Source: an uncultured Bacteroidia bacterium
Lineage (GTDB): Bacteria > Bacteroidota > Bacteroidia > Bacteroidales > UBA932
Assembly: GCA_902785575.1 (NCBI GenBank)
Contig: CACZZF010000004.1
Span: forward strand, 62,001 to 126,000
DNA: 64,000 bases
Reading direction: 5' to 3'
Each line of letters opens with the position of its first letter. The stretch's first letter is position 1. Positions 33,030 to 41,937 of this stretch are shown one piece after another. Under the pieces are notes generated by a model. It ran no database searches. It was given only the letters and a program-made list of their open reading frames with translations, and was not told the origin of the DNA. The translations under genes and the position numbers were made by a program.

Positions 33030-34130
33030 CTAGCGGAAGTCTTCGTATTCAGGCATCCCAAGACCGGTGATGAACTCCTTGAACTGCTTGTCATCCTTCG
33101 GGCAGATAAGCAGTGCGTCTTCGGTGTCGATGACCATGAAGTCCTTCAAGCCTTTTATGGCGTAGATTTTTTTCTTGTTTTCAGTTACGACCAGGTTGTC
33201 CCTGTCTTCGTTGAATAACTTTGTCTGGGAGTTGGTGGCGTTTCCGTCAGAATCTTTTGCGGTCACAGCGCTGAACAGGGACTCCCAGCTGTCGACATCT
33301 GACCAGCCGAACTGGCCTGAATATAGCCAGGCGATGTCGGTTTTCTCCATGACACCATAGTCAATGGATATCTTTGGACACTCCGCATAAGCCTTCTCCA
33401 AGAAAGCCCTTTCCGCCGGAGTACCGGCATATTGGTCGAACCCATTGAACACAGACAAGACATCAGGCAGATATTTCGCCATCTCATCCATGATAACAGA
33501 GGCCTTCCATGCGAATATTCCGGAGTTCCAGAAAAATTCCCCGCTGTCATAGAACACCTTCGCCAGCTCTTTGTCTGGTTTTTCAGTGAAGGTCTTGACT
33601 TTCACCGGTTTCCCCAGTGTAGCCCCGGCTTTTCCTCCGGTGACCTGGATATATCCATAACCGGTCTCGGGGCCCGTCGGGGAAATACCCATCGTGATAA
33701 GGGCGTTGTTTTTTGTGGCATATCCGATCATATCGTCCATGGATCGCCGGAAGGAGGTTTCGTCTGAGATGATATGGTCAGCTGGAGTCACCACAACGAT
33801 GGCGTCCGGATTTCTTTTCAGGATGGAGAGGGTTGAATATGCGATACACGGCGCTGTGTGGCGGCTGTACGGCTCCAAAAGAATGTTGCTTTCAGGTACT
33901 TCCGGGAGCTGCTTTCTAACCAGATTGCCGAACCTGTCGAGAGTCACTACCAAAATATTTTCTTTCGGGACTATTTTGGAGAATCTCTCGTATGTGAGCC
34001 TTAAAAAGGATTTTCCGTTTCCTGCAATATCCAGGAATTGTTTCGGCCGGGATTCCCGGCTAATCGGCCAGAAGTGATTGGCCGTTCCTCCGGCCATGAT
34101 CACGCAATATCTGTTATCTGTCATATTCAT
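33030..34130 (-). CDS. manC: Mannose-1-phosphate guanylyltransferase
   Basis: The enzyme forms GDP-mannose from mannose 1-phosphate and GTP for polysaccharide and GDP-fucose synthesis. It has 366 residues, the length of the short ManC without the isomerase domain. Motifs are WPISRESRPKQFLD, EPYSRHTAPCIAYS, VTPADHIISD, FTEKPDKELA and FFWNSGIFAW. The nucleotide loop at residues 13-19 reads AGGTANH where relatives carry the GGxGSR pattern, so the usual Gly and Arg are replaced. Its start overlaps the upstream gene stop by 4 bp (ATGA). Confidence 0.9.
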   Translation of the reverse strand: MNMTDNRYCVIMAGGTANHFWPISRESRPKQFLDIAGNGKSFLRLTYERFSKIVPKENILVVTLDRFGNLVRKQLPEVPESNILLEPYSRHTAPCIAYSTLSILKRNPDAIVVVTPADHIISDETSFRRSMDDMIGYATKNNALITMGISPTGPETGYGYIQVTGGKAGATLGKPVKVKTFTEKPDKELAKVFYDSGEFFWNSGIFAWKASVIMDEMAKYLPDVLSVFNGFDQYAGTPAERAFLEKAYAECPKISIDYGVMEKTDIAWLYSGQFGWSDVDSWESLFSAVTAKDSDGNATNSQTKLFNEDRDNLVVTENKKKIYAIKGLKDFMVIDTEDALLICPKDDKQFKEFITGLGMPEYEDFR

Positions 34131-34534
34131 AAATAAATAGGTATGAAAGCGTTTGGGAACCAGTCCACATTGGTGTTCCCTCCGTCAAACGTGACAGCCA
34201 CAATGTCAAAACTCACATCCATCCCTCCGGTAATCCCCGGATCCTTAGAATTGTTGAGATATCTCAACGCCGCATTGGCTATCTTCTTCTGTTTGAGCGG
34301 AGTGACGTTTTCTTCCGGTGCCGCGGCCACGGGAGCCACACGGCTTTTTACCTCTACAAAATGTACGCCGTTTCCTTCGGTAGAGATGATGTCTATCTCC
34401 AAGTGTCCGGACCGGTAGTTCCTCCTCACTATCTGGTGGCCGAGTTCCTCGAGAAACTCACACGCCACATCCTCTCCTCTTCTTCCCAACAGCATCCTGG
34501 CTGTCGGTTTGCCCTCTTTTTTTCTGTCTTTCAT
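34127..34534 (-). CDS. UPF0102 (YraN) family endonuclease-like protein
   Basis: The 135-residue protein has the restriction-endonuclease-like fold motifs of the YraN family: GRRGEDVACEFLEELGHQIV, then GHLEIDIIS and FVEVKSR, where the E, D, ExK residues form the nuclease-type site. Cellular role is not established. It is the first gene of a two-gene leftward unit with manC, joined by an ATGA overlap. Confidence 0.9.
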   Translation of the reverse strand: MKDRKKEGKPTARMLLGRRGEDVACEFLEELGHQIVRRNYRSGHLEIDIISTEGNGVHFVEVKSRVAPVAAAPEENVTPLKQKKIANAALRYLNNSKDPGITGGMDVSFDIVAVTFDGGNTNVDWFPNAFIPIYL

Positions 34535-34548
34535 AATTCAGTTTATTA

Positions 34549-34604
34549 AGATCCTTCGCTTCGCTCAGGAAGACATTAGTCAAACAGGAAGACGCTAGTC
34601 AAAT
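34549..34604. repeat. Palindromic repeat and tandem duplication at the mutS2 3' end
   Basis: A copy of the repeat family (34549-34575, core CCTTCGCTTCGCTCAGGAAG) runs into a 19 bp tandem repeat. The units are AGGAAGACATTAGTCAAAC (34567-34585) and AGGAAGACGCTAGTCAAAT (34586-34604). The second unit includes the mutS2 stop codon. Confidence 0.75.
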
Positions 34605-37108
34605 TCCACTATCGTGACCCCGGTGCCTCCGAACTGGATATGCTCATCCCGGACAGCTTTCACCCCAGGGATTGTCCGGAGATATTTCTGCAACTCATCC
34701 CGGAGTGCTCCGGTTCCTTTTCCATGGATAATCCTGACGGATCCGACTCCTAGCATGATAGCGTCGTCAATGTAATGGATGACTATGTCAAGGGCGTCCG
34801 ACACCCGTTCTCCACGGACATCAAGCTCTGGTGAGAACCTCAATCTACGCTCTCTTAACCCCGAATTATCAACCACAGAGGACGGTCTCGCGGACTCTTT
34901 CCTCGCCGCCTTGTATTCATTTGATGATATCCTCTCGACCCGGTCTATCGGCATTTTGCTGGTAATGTTGCCGATAGCGACCGTCACGGCTTTGTTGGAC
35001 ACCCTGGTGATCTCGCCTACCATCCCGTTGTCCTTTACCTTGACCTTCTCTCCGACTTTCAAAGGACCTGGCCGGAACTTGTCATGGTCTTCGGGCTCCA
35101 TCTCCTTTTTCACACTGCCCTTCCTCGCCTCAGCCTTGCGTTTCCTCTCGGAGAGTTGCTTGAGTTTTTTGTCTATATAGTCGTCGTGGTCTTTTCTTTC
35201 GTTTTCCTTCTTTGTCTGTAGGGCACTTAAGAACTCCTGGAGATCTTTTCTGGCATCTGAGGTCTTTTCTTTGTCAGCTTGTGACTCCTTTATTGTACGG
35301 ATTGTGTTCTCTACAGTCTTATTGGCCCCAAGGACAATCTCCTCGGCCTCTTTTTTTGCCTTCTCAAGAATCTCTTTCTTGGTCTGTTTTATGCCCTCCA
35401 ATTCCTTCTGGTAGCGCTCGGTGATGCTGTCCAGAGTCTTGTCGGTGTTCTTGATTTTCTGGAGTTTCTCGTCCAGAGCCCTGCGGTTTCTTACGATTTT
35501 CCGAAGGTTCCTTTCCATTCCGACAAACTCCTCTCCGGCCCGGCTCTCGGCATCTTTCACTATGTTCTCCGGAAGGCCCATCTTCCTGGCCAGCTCGAAA
35601 GCGAACGAACCGCCAGGCATGCCTATATCCAATTTAAACAGAGGTTGGATTTTCGAGGCGTCGAACTGCATGGCGCCGTTAATCACTCCTGTGTCAGGCC
35701 CGGAGGCATATAGCTTCAAATTCGTGTAATGGGTGGTGATCACGCCATAAACACCTCTCTTATCTAACTCTCCCAGAATTGCTTCCGCTATGGCACCCCC
35801 GGCAGTCGGCTCTGTTCCGGAACCGAACTCATCAATCAGGACAAGGGTCTTTGAGTCGGCCTCCTTAAGCATGGACTTCATGTCTTCCAGGAAAGAACTG
35901 TAGGTGCTGAGGTCATTCTCGATACTCTGGTCGTCGCCGATGCTGACCATTATCCGGTTAAAGACAGGTAACTCCGACGACTCTGAGGTCGGCACAAGCA
36001 TACCCCATTGGAACATGTATTGAAGGAGTCCGGTGGTCTTAAGGCAAACGGATTTTCCTCCGGCGTTCGGCCCGGAAATAAGCAAGATATGCTTGGTTGG
36101 ATTAAGCTTGACGGTGACAGGGACAATCTCTCTCTTTTCCCTTGTCAAAGCCTTCTCCAAAAGCGGATGCCTGGCTTTCCTGAGATTCATCTCGCCCTCC
36201 TCGGATATTATCGGCATGCCGGCTTTGAAATCGAGGGCGACCTGCGCTTTCGCCACCAGGAAATCCATCTCACCGACATATTCCGCGGCCTGAATCAACT
36301 CGGGAATATATGGCCTGACGAAATCGCTGAATACCGCGAGAATCCTTTGTATCTCTTGGGCTTCATCGGCCTTCAGGGTGAATATTTCGTTTTCAAGCTC
36401 AATGATTTCCGCTGGTTCAACAAAGGCGGTTTTGCCGGTGGCCGAGGTGTCGTATACGAACCCCGGAATCTTCTTCTTGCTGTAGCTGTTGACAGGAATC
36501 AAAAGCTTTCCATCCCTGACTGACAGACCGGCATCCTCGTCCACAAGGCCATCAACTTTAGCCTGGGCAAGTATGGCATTTGCCTTCTTGGAAATGGCTC
36601 CCTCCTTGGATTTCAGCGACTTCCGTATCTGGAGCAGGGCATCGGAAGCGGTGTCTTTGATGTCTCCATACTTGTCGAGGATCAGGTCTATCCGCCGCTG
36701 CACCTCGGGGAAACTCATCACCTTGGCGCTCATCTTTTTGAGATTCGGATAAATTCCATCCTTTATAGATATAAAGAAATTGGTCAGTTTCCTGACCGTC
36801 TCCAGCATTGTGCGCAACTTGCCGAGGGAACCCTGGTCGATGTTCCAACCTTCTTCTCCGAGAGGCTTTAGGAAGTACAGGCAATCGATGTAGCCGTTTG
36901 TCGGGAAATTCTCCTCAAACATCATGATAAGCCTCATCTCATCAGTGAGAGCGAGCTTGTGGAATATCACGGCTGGATCTGTGCTGAACAACTCTTCCGC
37001 CACCTTGCCGACAGCATATTCAGTAGAGCAACGGTCAGAAACCATAGCCCTGACTTTATCGAATCCGAGTTTGCTTTCCAGCCTCCTGTCTATTCCGTTC
37101 TCCTCCAT
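34595..37108 (-). CDS. mutS2: Endonuclease MutS2 / ribosome-splitting factor
   Basis: The 837-residue MutS-family ATPase has Walker A ISGPNAGGKSV, Walker B TLVLIDEFGSGTEP and the following THYTNLKLYA. A long coiled coil follows at about 515-640, then a KOW-like segment (LKVGEKVKVKDNGMVGEI). The C-terminal Smr nuclease domain has ELDVRGERVSDALD and VRIIHGKGTGALRDEL. Members suppress recombination and, in some bacteria, split collided ribosomes. It starts 2 bp after the cdaA stop, so cdaA-mutS2 is a leftward operon. Confidence 0.96.
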   Translation of the reverse strand: MEENGIDRRLESKLGFDKVRAMVSDRCSTEYAVGKVAEELFSTDPAVIFHKLALTDEMRLIMMFEENFPTNGYIDCLYFLKPLGEEGWNIDQGSLGKLRTMLETVRKLTNFFISIKDGIYPNLKKMSAKVMSFPEVQRRIDLILDKYGDIKDTASDALLQIRKSLKSKEGAISKKANAILAQAKVDGLVDEDAGLSVRDGKLLIPVNSYSKKKIPGFVYDTSATGKTAFVEPAEIIELENEIFTLKADEAQEIQRILAVFSDFVRPYIPELIQAAEYVGEMDFLVAKAQVALDFKAGMPIISEEGEMNLRKARHPLLEKALTREKREIVPVTVKLNPTKHILLISGPNAGGKSVCLKTTGLLQYMFQWGMLVPTSESSELPVFNRIMVSIGDDQSIENDLSTYSSFLEDMKSMLKEADSKTLVLIDEFGSGTEPTAGGAIAEAILGELDKRGVYGVITTHYTNLKLYASGPDTGVINGAMQFDASKIQPLFKLDIGMPGGSFAFELARKMGLPENIVKDAESRAGEEFVGMERNLRKIVRNRRALDEKLQKIKNTDKTLDSITERYQKELEGIKQTKKEILEKAKKEAEEIVLGANKTVENTIRTIKESQADKEKTSDARKDLQEFLSALQTKKENERKDHDDYIDKKLKQLSERKRKAEARKGSVKKEMEPEDHDKFRPGPLKVGEKVKVKDNGMVGEITRVSNKAVTVAIGNITSKMPIDRVERISSNEYKAARKESARPSSVVDNSGLRERRLRFSPELDVRGERVSDALDIVIHYIDDAIMLGVGSVRIIHGKGTGALRDELQKYLRTIPGVKAVRDEHIQFGGTGVTIVEFD

Positions 37109-37110
37109 CT

Positions 37111-37929
37111 CTATTTCGCCTCCTCCTTGGAGCCAAGAATGAGTTTAAGCTCGTTTATATTGCCTATAGACGTCAATTTTCCCCCGCGTACGAAAGACAC
37201 GCCTCCTGTTTCCTCGGACACGACGACCACATCAGCGTCGGTCTCTTCTGAGATGCCGATAGCAGCCTTGTGACGCATACCAAGTGATGGCGGTATGTCT
37301 GTCCTTTGAGTGATGGGAAGTGTGCATCTCGCTGCCGTGATCCTGTCTCCCTCAATTATCATGGCGCCATCGTGAAGCGGGGAATTCTTGAAGAATATAT
37401 TCATTATCAATCTCCTGGACACCTTGGCGTCCATGGTGTCACCGGTCTCGATAATATGATTGAGGGAGTCCTTGCGCGGCATCACGATCAAAGCTCCTGT
37501 CTTAGACTCGGACATATTCCGGCAAGCCTCCGCGATCTCGTTGGCTGTCTCTCCTCCAATCTTCTGGTCTTTGACACCGAACAATTTGTTCATAAGATCT
37601 TTCCCTTTGCCGGCAGCCCCGTATCTCGATCCTAACCTGATAAGAAAATGCCTGACTTCCGGCTGGAATATCACTATTAGCGCCAGCACACCTACATCTA
37701 TAAAGGTGCCGAGCAAAGCGTTCATGAGCTTCATGTTCAAGGCGGCGACAACCACCCTTAACACGAAAAGCAAGATCACGGCAATGAATATACTCATCGC
37801 CGCGGAGCCCCTGATCCAGCGGAACACGAGGTAAATCAAAGCGGCCACCATCAGTATGTCCAGGCAGTCAGCCGCCGACAAACTGAGGAAGCCGAAAATG
37901 GCCGATATATGGTTTATCATCACGTTCAT
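37111..37929 (-). CDS. cdaA: Diadenylate cyclase CdaA
   Basis: This membrane-bound c-di-AMP synthase has 272 residues. Three N-terminal transmembrane helices (to about residue 88) are followed by the DAC domain. The catalytic DGA (187-189, in NSPLHDGAMII) is intact. The second motif reads RHK at 219-221 (GMRHKAAIGISEETDAD), where RHR is the rule. c-di-AMP controls potassium balance and cell wall homeostasis. It is co-transcribed with mutS2. The divergent neighbour is rplC, about 150 bp away. Confidence 0.95.
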   Translation of the reverse strand: MNVMINHISAIFGFLSLSAADCLDILMVAALIYLVFRWIRGSAAMSIFIAVILLFVLRVVVAALNMKLMNALLGTFIDVGVLALIVIFQPEVRHFLIRLGSRYGAAGKGKDLMNKLFGVKDQKIGGETANEIAEACRNMSESKTGALIVMPRKDSLNHIIETGDTMDAKVSRRLIMNIFFKNSPLHDGAMIIEGDRITAARCTLPITQRTDIPPSLGMRHKAAIGISEETDADVVVVSEETGGVSFVRGGKLTSIGNINELKLILGSKEEAK

Positions 37930-37989
37930 TCCAGTTCCGCGAAGATAGCTATTTCTCTTTGATTATAAGGCTCTAGGCCTGTGGAAAAC

Positions 37990-38041
37990 TTTGTTAATTA
38001 AAATTATTTTCGTACATTTGCAGCCCGCAAATTTGTGCGGG
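37990..38041 (+). promoter_or_regulatory. Promoter and 5'-terminal hairpin of the ribosomal protein operon
   Basis: TTTG (37990-37993), a 19 bp spacer and TACATTTG (38013-38020) make a full-consensus promoter. CCCGCA (38024-38029) and TGCGGG (38036-38041) form a hairpin at or just after the expected transcription start. This could stabilise the mRNA or take part in feedback. Confidence 0.85.
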
Positions 38042-38081
38042 ATAACGTAAAGTACTTATATACAATTAATTAACCAAACCA

Positions 38082-38705
38082 ATGCCTGGATTAATTGGAA
38101 AGAAAATCGGAATGACTTCCGTTTTCGGTGCTGATGGAAAGAATATTCCATGCACCGTCATCGAGGCTGGTCCGTGTGTTGTCACGCAACTGCGCACTCT
38201 TGAGAAAGATGGCTATGAGGCCGTGCAGCTTGCCTATGACGAAATCAAAGAGATACACGCCAGCGAGCCCCTTAAAGGGCACTTCAAAAAGGCAGGGACC
38301 ACCCCCAAGCGTAAGCTCGTCGAGTTTCCGGCGGACTTCGAGGGTGAGCTCAAGCTCGGAGACACCATCACAGTCGGTGACATCATGAGCGATGTCAAGT
38401 TTGTGGATGTTGTCGGTACTTCCAAAGGAAAGGGCTTCCAGGGTGTTGTTCACCGTTATCACTTCGCCGGTGTCGGCGGAGCCACCCACGGTCAGCACAA
38501 CCGCCTTCGCAAGCCTGGTTCACTGGGAGCTTCCTCATGGCCTTCCCGCGTCTTCCCCGGAATGAGGATGGGCGGACACATGGGCGATGAGAGAGTCAAG
38601 GTCTTCAACCTCGAGGTTGTCAAGATCATCCCTGAGAACAATCTTCTCGTCATTAAGGGTTCCGTTCCCGGAGCCAAGGGTTCATACGTAGCATTGGAGT
38701 TTTAG
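38082..38705 (+). CDS. rplC: 50S ribosomal protein L3
   Basis: The 207-residue protein matches L3: [20 protein letters not shown] at the start, then [19 protein letters not shown] and [21 protein letters not shown]3 is an early 50S assembly protein near the peptidyl transferase centre. Here it is the first gene after the operon promoter. rpsJ, which normally precedes rplC in S10-type operons, is absent; cdaA lies divergently upstream. rplD starts 2 bp after the stop. Confidence 0.97.
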   Translation: MPGLIGKKIGMTSVFGADGKNIPCTVIEAGPCVVTQLRTLEKDGYEAVQLAYDEIKEIHASEPLKGHFKKAGTTPKRKLVEFPADFEGELKLGDTITVGDIMSDVKFVDVVGTSKGKGFQGVVHRYHFAGVGGATHGQHNRLRKPGSLGASSWPSRVFPGMRMGGHMGDERVKVFNLEVVKIIPENNLLVIKGSVPGAKGSYVALEF

Positions 38706-38707
38706 TT

Positions 38708-39337
38708 ATGGAATTGCCAGTTTTGAAAATAGACGGAACTGATTCCGGAAAGAAGGTTGTCCTTGACGAGAAAGTCTTCGGCATCGAACCCAACGATCAC
38801 GCTATTTATCTTGATGTCGTCCAGTACCTCGCCCACCAGCGTCAGGGTACTTCCAAGACCAAGGATCGCAGCGAGGTCGCCCATTCCACTAAGAAGCTCG
38901 GCCGCCAGAAAGGTGGCGGTGGCGCTCGCCACGGTAGCTTGAAAGCCAATATCTTCGTCGGTGGCGGCCGTGTTTTCGGTCCCAAACCGCGTGTTTATGA
39001 CCCCAAGGTCAACAAGAAGGTCAAGGCTCTCGCCCGCTATTCCGCTCTCACATACAAGGCTCAGGAGAACGCTATCGTTTTCGTGGAGCCCTTCACGATG
39101 GAAGCTCCCAAGACAAAGGAGTTCATGCGTATTATCGAGGCCCTCAAGGCCGGTAGCCGCAAGGTTCTCTTTGTTCTTCCTGAGAATTCCACCAACATTT
39201 TCCTTTCCTCCCGTAACCTCCCCGAGGTGAAGGTCATCACTGTTAACGATCTCAACACCTACAACATCATGAACGCAAATTCCATGGTGCTGGTTGACGG
39301 AGTCCAGGATGTCCTCTCGGAAAGGGCCAACCGTTAA
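38708..39337 (+). CDS. rplD: 50S ribosomal protein L4
   Basis: The 209-residue protein carries the L4 core: VVQYLAHQRQGTSKTKDRSE, the exit-tunnel loop KKLGRQKGGGGARHGS, and the FGPKPRVYDPKVNKKV region. L4 binds 23S rRNA and lines the exit tunnel; in some bacteria it also represses its own operon. It sits between rplC and rplW with 2 and 12 bp gaps. Confidence 0.97.
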   Translation: MELPVLKIDGTDSGKKVVLDEKVFGIEPNDHAIYLDVVQYLAHQRQGTSKTKDRSEVAHSTKKLGRQKGGGGARHGSLKANIFVGGGRVFGPKPRVYDPKVNKKVKALARYSALTYKAQENAIVFVEPFTMEAPKTKEFMRIIEALKAGSRKVLFVLPENSTNIFLSSRNLPEVKVITVNDLNTYNIMNANSMVLVDGVQDVLSERANR

Positions 39338-39349
39338 AAGAGAACAGAA

Positions 39350-39640
39350 ATGGGAATTTTAATCAAGCCTATAGTAACCGAGAAGATGACGGCTGAGACT
39401 GAGAAGTTCAACCGTTACGGCTTCATCGTTGACAAGGAAGCTAACAAGCTTCAGATCAAGACCGCCGTCGAGCAGATGTACAATGTTACCGTGAAGGATG
39501 TCAACACGATGAACTATCACGGCAAGCGCAAGTCCCGTTACAGCAAGACGGGTATGCTCATCGGCCGTACCAACCACTTCAAGAAGGCTTATGTCACTCT
39601 TGAAGGTGATGACAAGATCGATTTCTACGCTAACATTTAA
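39350..39640 (+). CDS. rplW: 50S ribosomal protein L23
   Basis: The 96-residue protein has the L23 pattern [20 protein letters not shown] and [21 protein letters not shown]23 forms the docking site for trigger factor and SRP at the tunnel exit. It has normal length and position between rplD and rplB. Confidence 0.96.
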   Translation: MGILIKPIVTEKMTAETEKFNRYGFIVDKEANKLQIKTAVEQMYNVTVKDVNTMNYHGKRKSRYSKTGMLIGRTNHFKKAYVTLEGDDKIDFYANI

Positions 39641-39654
39641 GGAGGGACAAGGCA

Positions 39655-40482
39655 ATGGCAATTAGAAAATTCAAGCCCACTACTCCTGGACAAAGGAATA
39701 AGGCTATCAGCGCTTTTGACGAGATTACCGCCAAAAGGCCCTACAAACCGTTGTTGGAGCCCCTAAAGAGCACCGGCGGAAGGAATAACACCGGCCAGAT
39801 GACCGTGCGTTATCGCGGCGGCGGACACAAGAGGATGTATCGTATCATCGATTTCCTCCGCGACAAGGACAATGTCAAGGCCACTGTTCTGACCATCGAG
39901 TATGATCCGAACCGTAGCGCCCGTATCGCCCTCGTCGAGTATGAGGATGGTGTGAAGAAGTACATCATCGCTCCTGCCGGACTGAAGGTCGGACAGGTCG
40001 TCGAGTCTGGCTCAGGAGTCTCTCCTGACCTCGGCAACTGCCTCCCTCTCGCTGAAATCCCTGTCGGTACGCTCGTTCACAACATTGAGCTTCGTCCCGG
40101 ACAGGGTGCCGCTATGGCCCGTTCCGCTGGCACTTTCGCCCAGCTGGCGGCCCGTGAAGGCAACTACGCTATTCTCCGTCTCCCTTCGGGCGAGACCAGG
40201 ATGGTCCTGACCTCCTGCCGCGCCGTCGTCGGTACGGTCGGTAACGGAGACCATAATCTTGAATCTCATGGCAAGGCTGGACGCCGTCGCTGGTTGGGCC
40301 GCAGGCCTCACAACCGTGGTGTCGTCATGAATCCTCACGATCACCCTATGGGTGGTGGAGAGGGCCGCGCCTCTGGAGGACACCCTCGCTCACGCAAGGG
40401 CTTGCCGGCTAAGGGTTACAAGACTCGTAATCCGAAGGCTACCTCCAACAAGTTCATCATCGAAAGAAGAAAGAAGAAGTAA
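39655..40482 (+). CDS. rplB: 50S ribosomal protein L2
   Basis: The 275-residue protein has the full L2 length. Motifs include [20 protein letters not shown] near the start, [19 protein letters not shown], and the C-terminal [20 protein letters not shown] with the conserved histidine important for subunit association and peptidyl transfer. Nothing unusual is seen. The broken rpsS follows after 19 bp. Confidence 0.97.
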   Translation: MAIRKFKPTTPGQRNKAISAFDEITAKRPYKPLLEPLKSTGGRNNTGQMTVRYRGGGHKRMYRIIDFLRDKDNVKATVLTIEYDPNRSARIALVEYEDGVKKYIIAPAGLKVGQVVESGSGVSPDLGNCLPLAEIPVGTLVHNIELRPGQGAAMARSAGTFAQLAAREGNYAILRLPSGETRMVLTSCRAVVGTVGNGDHNLESHGKAGRRRWLGRRPHNRGVVMNPHDHPMGGGEGRASGGHPRSRKGLPAKGYKTRNPKATSNKFIIERRKKK

Positions 40483-40501
40483 TTAAACAGAAATCAAGAT
40501 T

Positions 40502-40692
40502 ATGAGTCGTTCATTAAGAAAAGGACCGTACATCCAGGAATGATCTCCCCTGACTTCGTCGGCCATACAGTGGCAGTTCATAATGGGAACAAGTTCATTC
40601 CTGTTTACATTACTGAGAACATGGTCGGACACAAGCTTGGCGAGTTTGCGCCTACTAGAACTTTCAAAGGCCATTCGGGCAACAATAAGTAA
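40502..40692 (+). pseudogene. rpsS: 30S ribosomal protein S19, internally deleted and frameshifted
   Basis: The start [13 protein letters not shown] (40502-40540) is the normal S19 N-terminus, then a TGA at 40541-40543 stops it. The downstream half resumes in another frame at ATG 40540: [19 protein letters not shown], continuing through [17 protein letters not shown] to the stop at 40690-40692. Compared with the S19 pattern, about 25-27 residues (the segment leading to KTWSRAS) are missing, a net loss near 76 bp that also breaks the frame. Stop and restart overlap as ATGA. S19 is normally essential, so either another intact copy exists or this is an assembly or sequencing error. Flanking genes are intact. 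Confidence 0.88.
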
Positions 40693-40713
40693 TCATTAAA
40701 GGAGATTTAAGTT

Positions 40714-41133
40714 ATGGGAGCTCGTAAAAGACTAATGGCTGAGAAACTCAAGGAAGCCAAAAAGCAGACCGCTATAACAAAGCTTAACGACGTGCCTACA
40801 TCCCCTCGCAAGATGCGCCTTGTGGCTGACACTGTGAGAGGTGTGGAGGTGAATCACGCTCTTGACCTTCTTCATTTCTCGAAGAAGCATCCGTCAATCC
40901 CGCTCGAGAAGGCTCTCCGCAGCGCTATCGCTAACTGGGAAGCCAAGAACCCTGACAAGAGCAGTGAGCTGGATAACGGCAATGTTTATGTCAAGACCAT
41001 CATGGTCGACGAGGGTCGCACACTCAAGAGAATCCGTCCTTGCCCTCAGGGCCGCGCCGGAAGGATCCGCAAGCGTTCGAACCATGTCACCATCATTCTC
41101 GATGTCAAACCCGCTACAGTAGAGGAGAATTAA
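40714..41133 (+). CDS. rplV: 50S ribosomal protein L22
   Basis: The 139-residue protein shows the L22 core: [36 protein letters not shown] and the tunnel loop [20 protein letters not shown]. An N-terminal extension of about 20 basic residues is common in Bacteroidota. It follows the damaged rpsS after 21 bp and precedes rpsC by 2 bp. Confidence 0.96.
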   Translation: MGARKRLMAEKLKEAKKQTAITKLNDVPTSPRKMRLVADTVRGVEVNHALDLLHFSKKHPSIPLEKALRSAIANWEAKNPDKSSELDNGNVYVKTIMVDEGRTLKRIRPCPQGRAGRIRKRSNHVTIILDVKPATVEEN

Positions 41134-41135
41134 TT

Positions 41136-41915
41136 ATGGGACAGAAAACTAACCCTATTTCCAACAGAATCGGTATCACCCGTGGATGGGACTCCAACTG
41201 GTGTGGCGGCAACTACGCCGAGAAGATCGCCGAGGACTATGAGATCCGCAAGTATCTGACCAACCGTCTCGCGAAGGCCAGCATCTCCAAGATCGTCATA
41301 GAGAGGACCTTGAAGCTCATCACCGTGACTATCCATGCCGCCAGGCCTGGTTTCATCATCGGTAAGGGCGGACAGGAGGTTGACAAGCTCAAGGAAGAGC
41401 TCAAGAAGGTCACCAAGAAGGATGTCCAGATCAACATCTTCGAGGTTAAGAGGCCTGAGGTTGACGCCCACATCGTGGCCGACAGCATCGCCCGTCAGAT
41501 CGAGGGTCGTGTTTCCTACCGCAGGGCCATCAAGATGGCCATCGCTTCCGCGATGAGGGTAGGTGCCGAAGGCATCAAGGTTCAGATCAGCGGCCGCGTC
41601 GGTGGCGCTGAGATGGCTCGCAGTGAGATGTTCAAAGAGGGACGTACCCCTCTGCACACTTTCCGCGCCGACATCGACTATGCTCTGGCAGTTGCCAGCA
41701 CCAAGGTCGGTTGCCTCGGAATCAAGGTGTGGATCTGCAACGGTGAGCGCTATGGCAAGCAGGATCTTACCCCCAACGCCCCTTCAGCGGCTAATGCCCA
41801 GGGTGGCGCCCGTCCCCGCAACGATCGCGGAGACCGCAGGGGTGATCGTCGCGGAGACCGTGGCGAGCGTCGTGGAGGCCGTGGAGGCCGTCGCGATTCC
41901 CGCAGCGCCGAGTAA
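41136..41915 (+). CDS. rpsC: 30S ribosomal protein S3
   Basis: The 259-residue protein starts [20 protein letters not shown] at ATG 41136, just behind rplV; upstream in-frame codons overlap rplV and are not used. The KH domain has [20 protein letters not shown], and the C-terminal domain has [20 protein letters not shown]. From about residue 211 the tail becomes very Arg/Gly-rich with repeated [10 protein letters not shown] units. It is the last gene of this operon; rplP and rpmC, which normally follow, are absent, and a terminator comes 23 bp later. Confidence 0.97.
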   Translation: MGQKTNPISNRIGITRGWDSNWCGGNYAEKIAEDYEIRKYLTNRLAKASISKIVIERTLKLITVTIHAARPGFIIGKGGQEVDKLKEELKKVTKKDVQINIFEVKRPEVDAHIVADSIARQIEGRVSYRRAIKMAIASAMRVGAEGIKVQISGRVGGAEMARSEMFKEGRTPLHTFRADIDYALAVASTKVGCLGIKVWICNGERYGKQDLTPNAPSAANAQGGARPRNDRGDRRGDRRGDRGERRGGRGGRRDSRSAE

Positions 41916-41937
41916 GGTCAATCCTTCAAAAAGAAAG

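Noticed and set aside
37960..38000. DnaA-box-like TGTGGAAAA upstream of rplC, and TTATCAACA near 61006
   Set aside because: Single one-mismatch boxes are expected by chance. There is no cluster or AT-rich unwinding region to support an origin here.
40502..40692. Programmed frameshift or intron as an explanation for the broken rpsS
   Set aside because: Coding sequence is missing, not interrupted by extra bases, so neither frameshifting nor splicing could restore S19.
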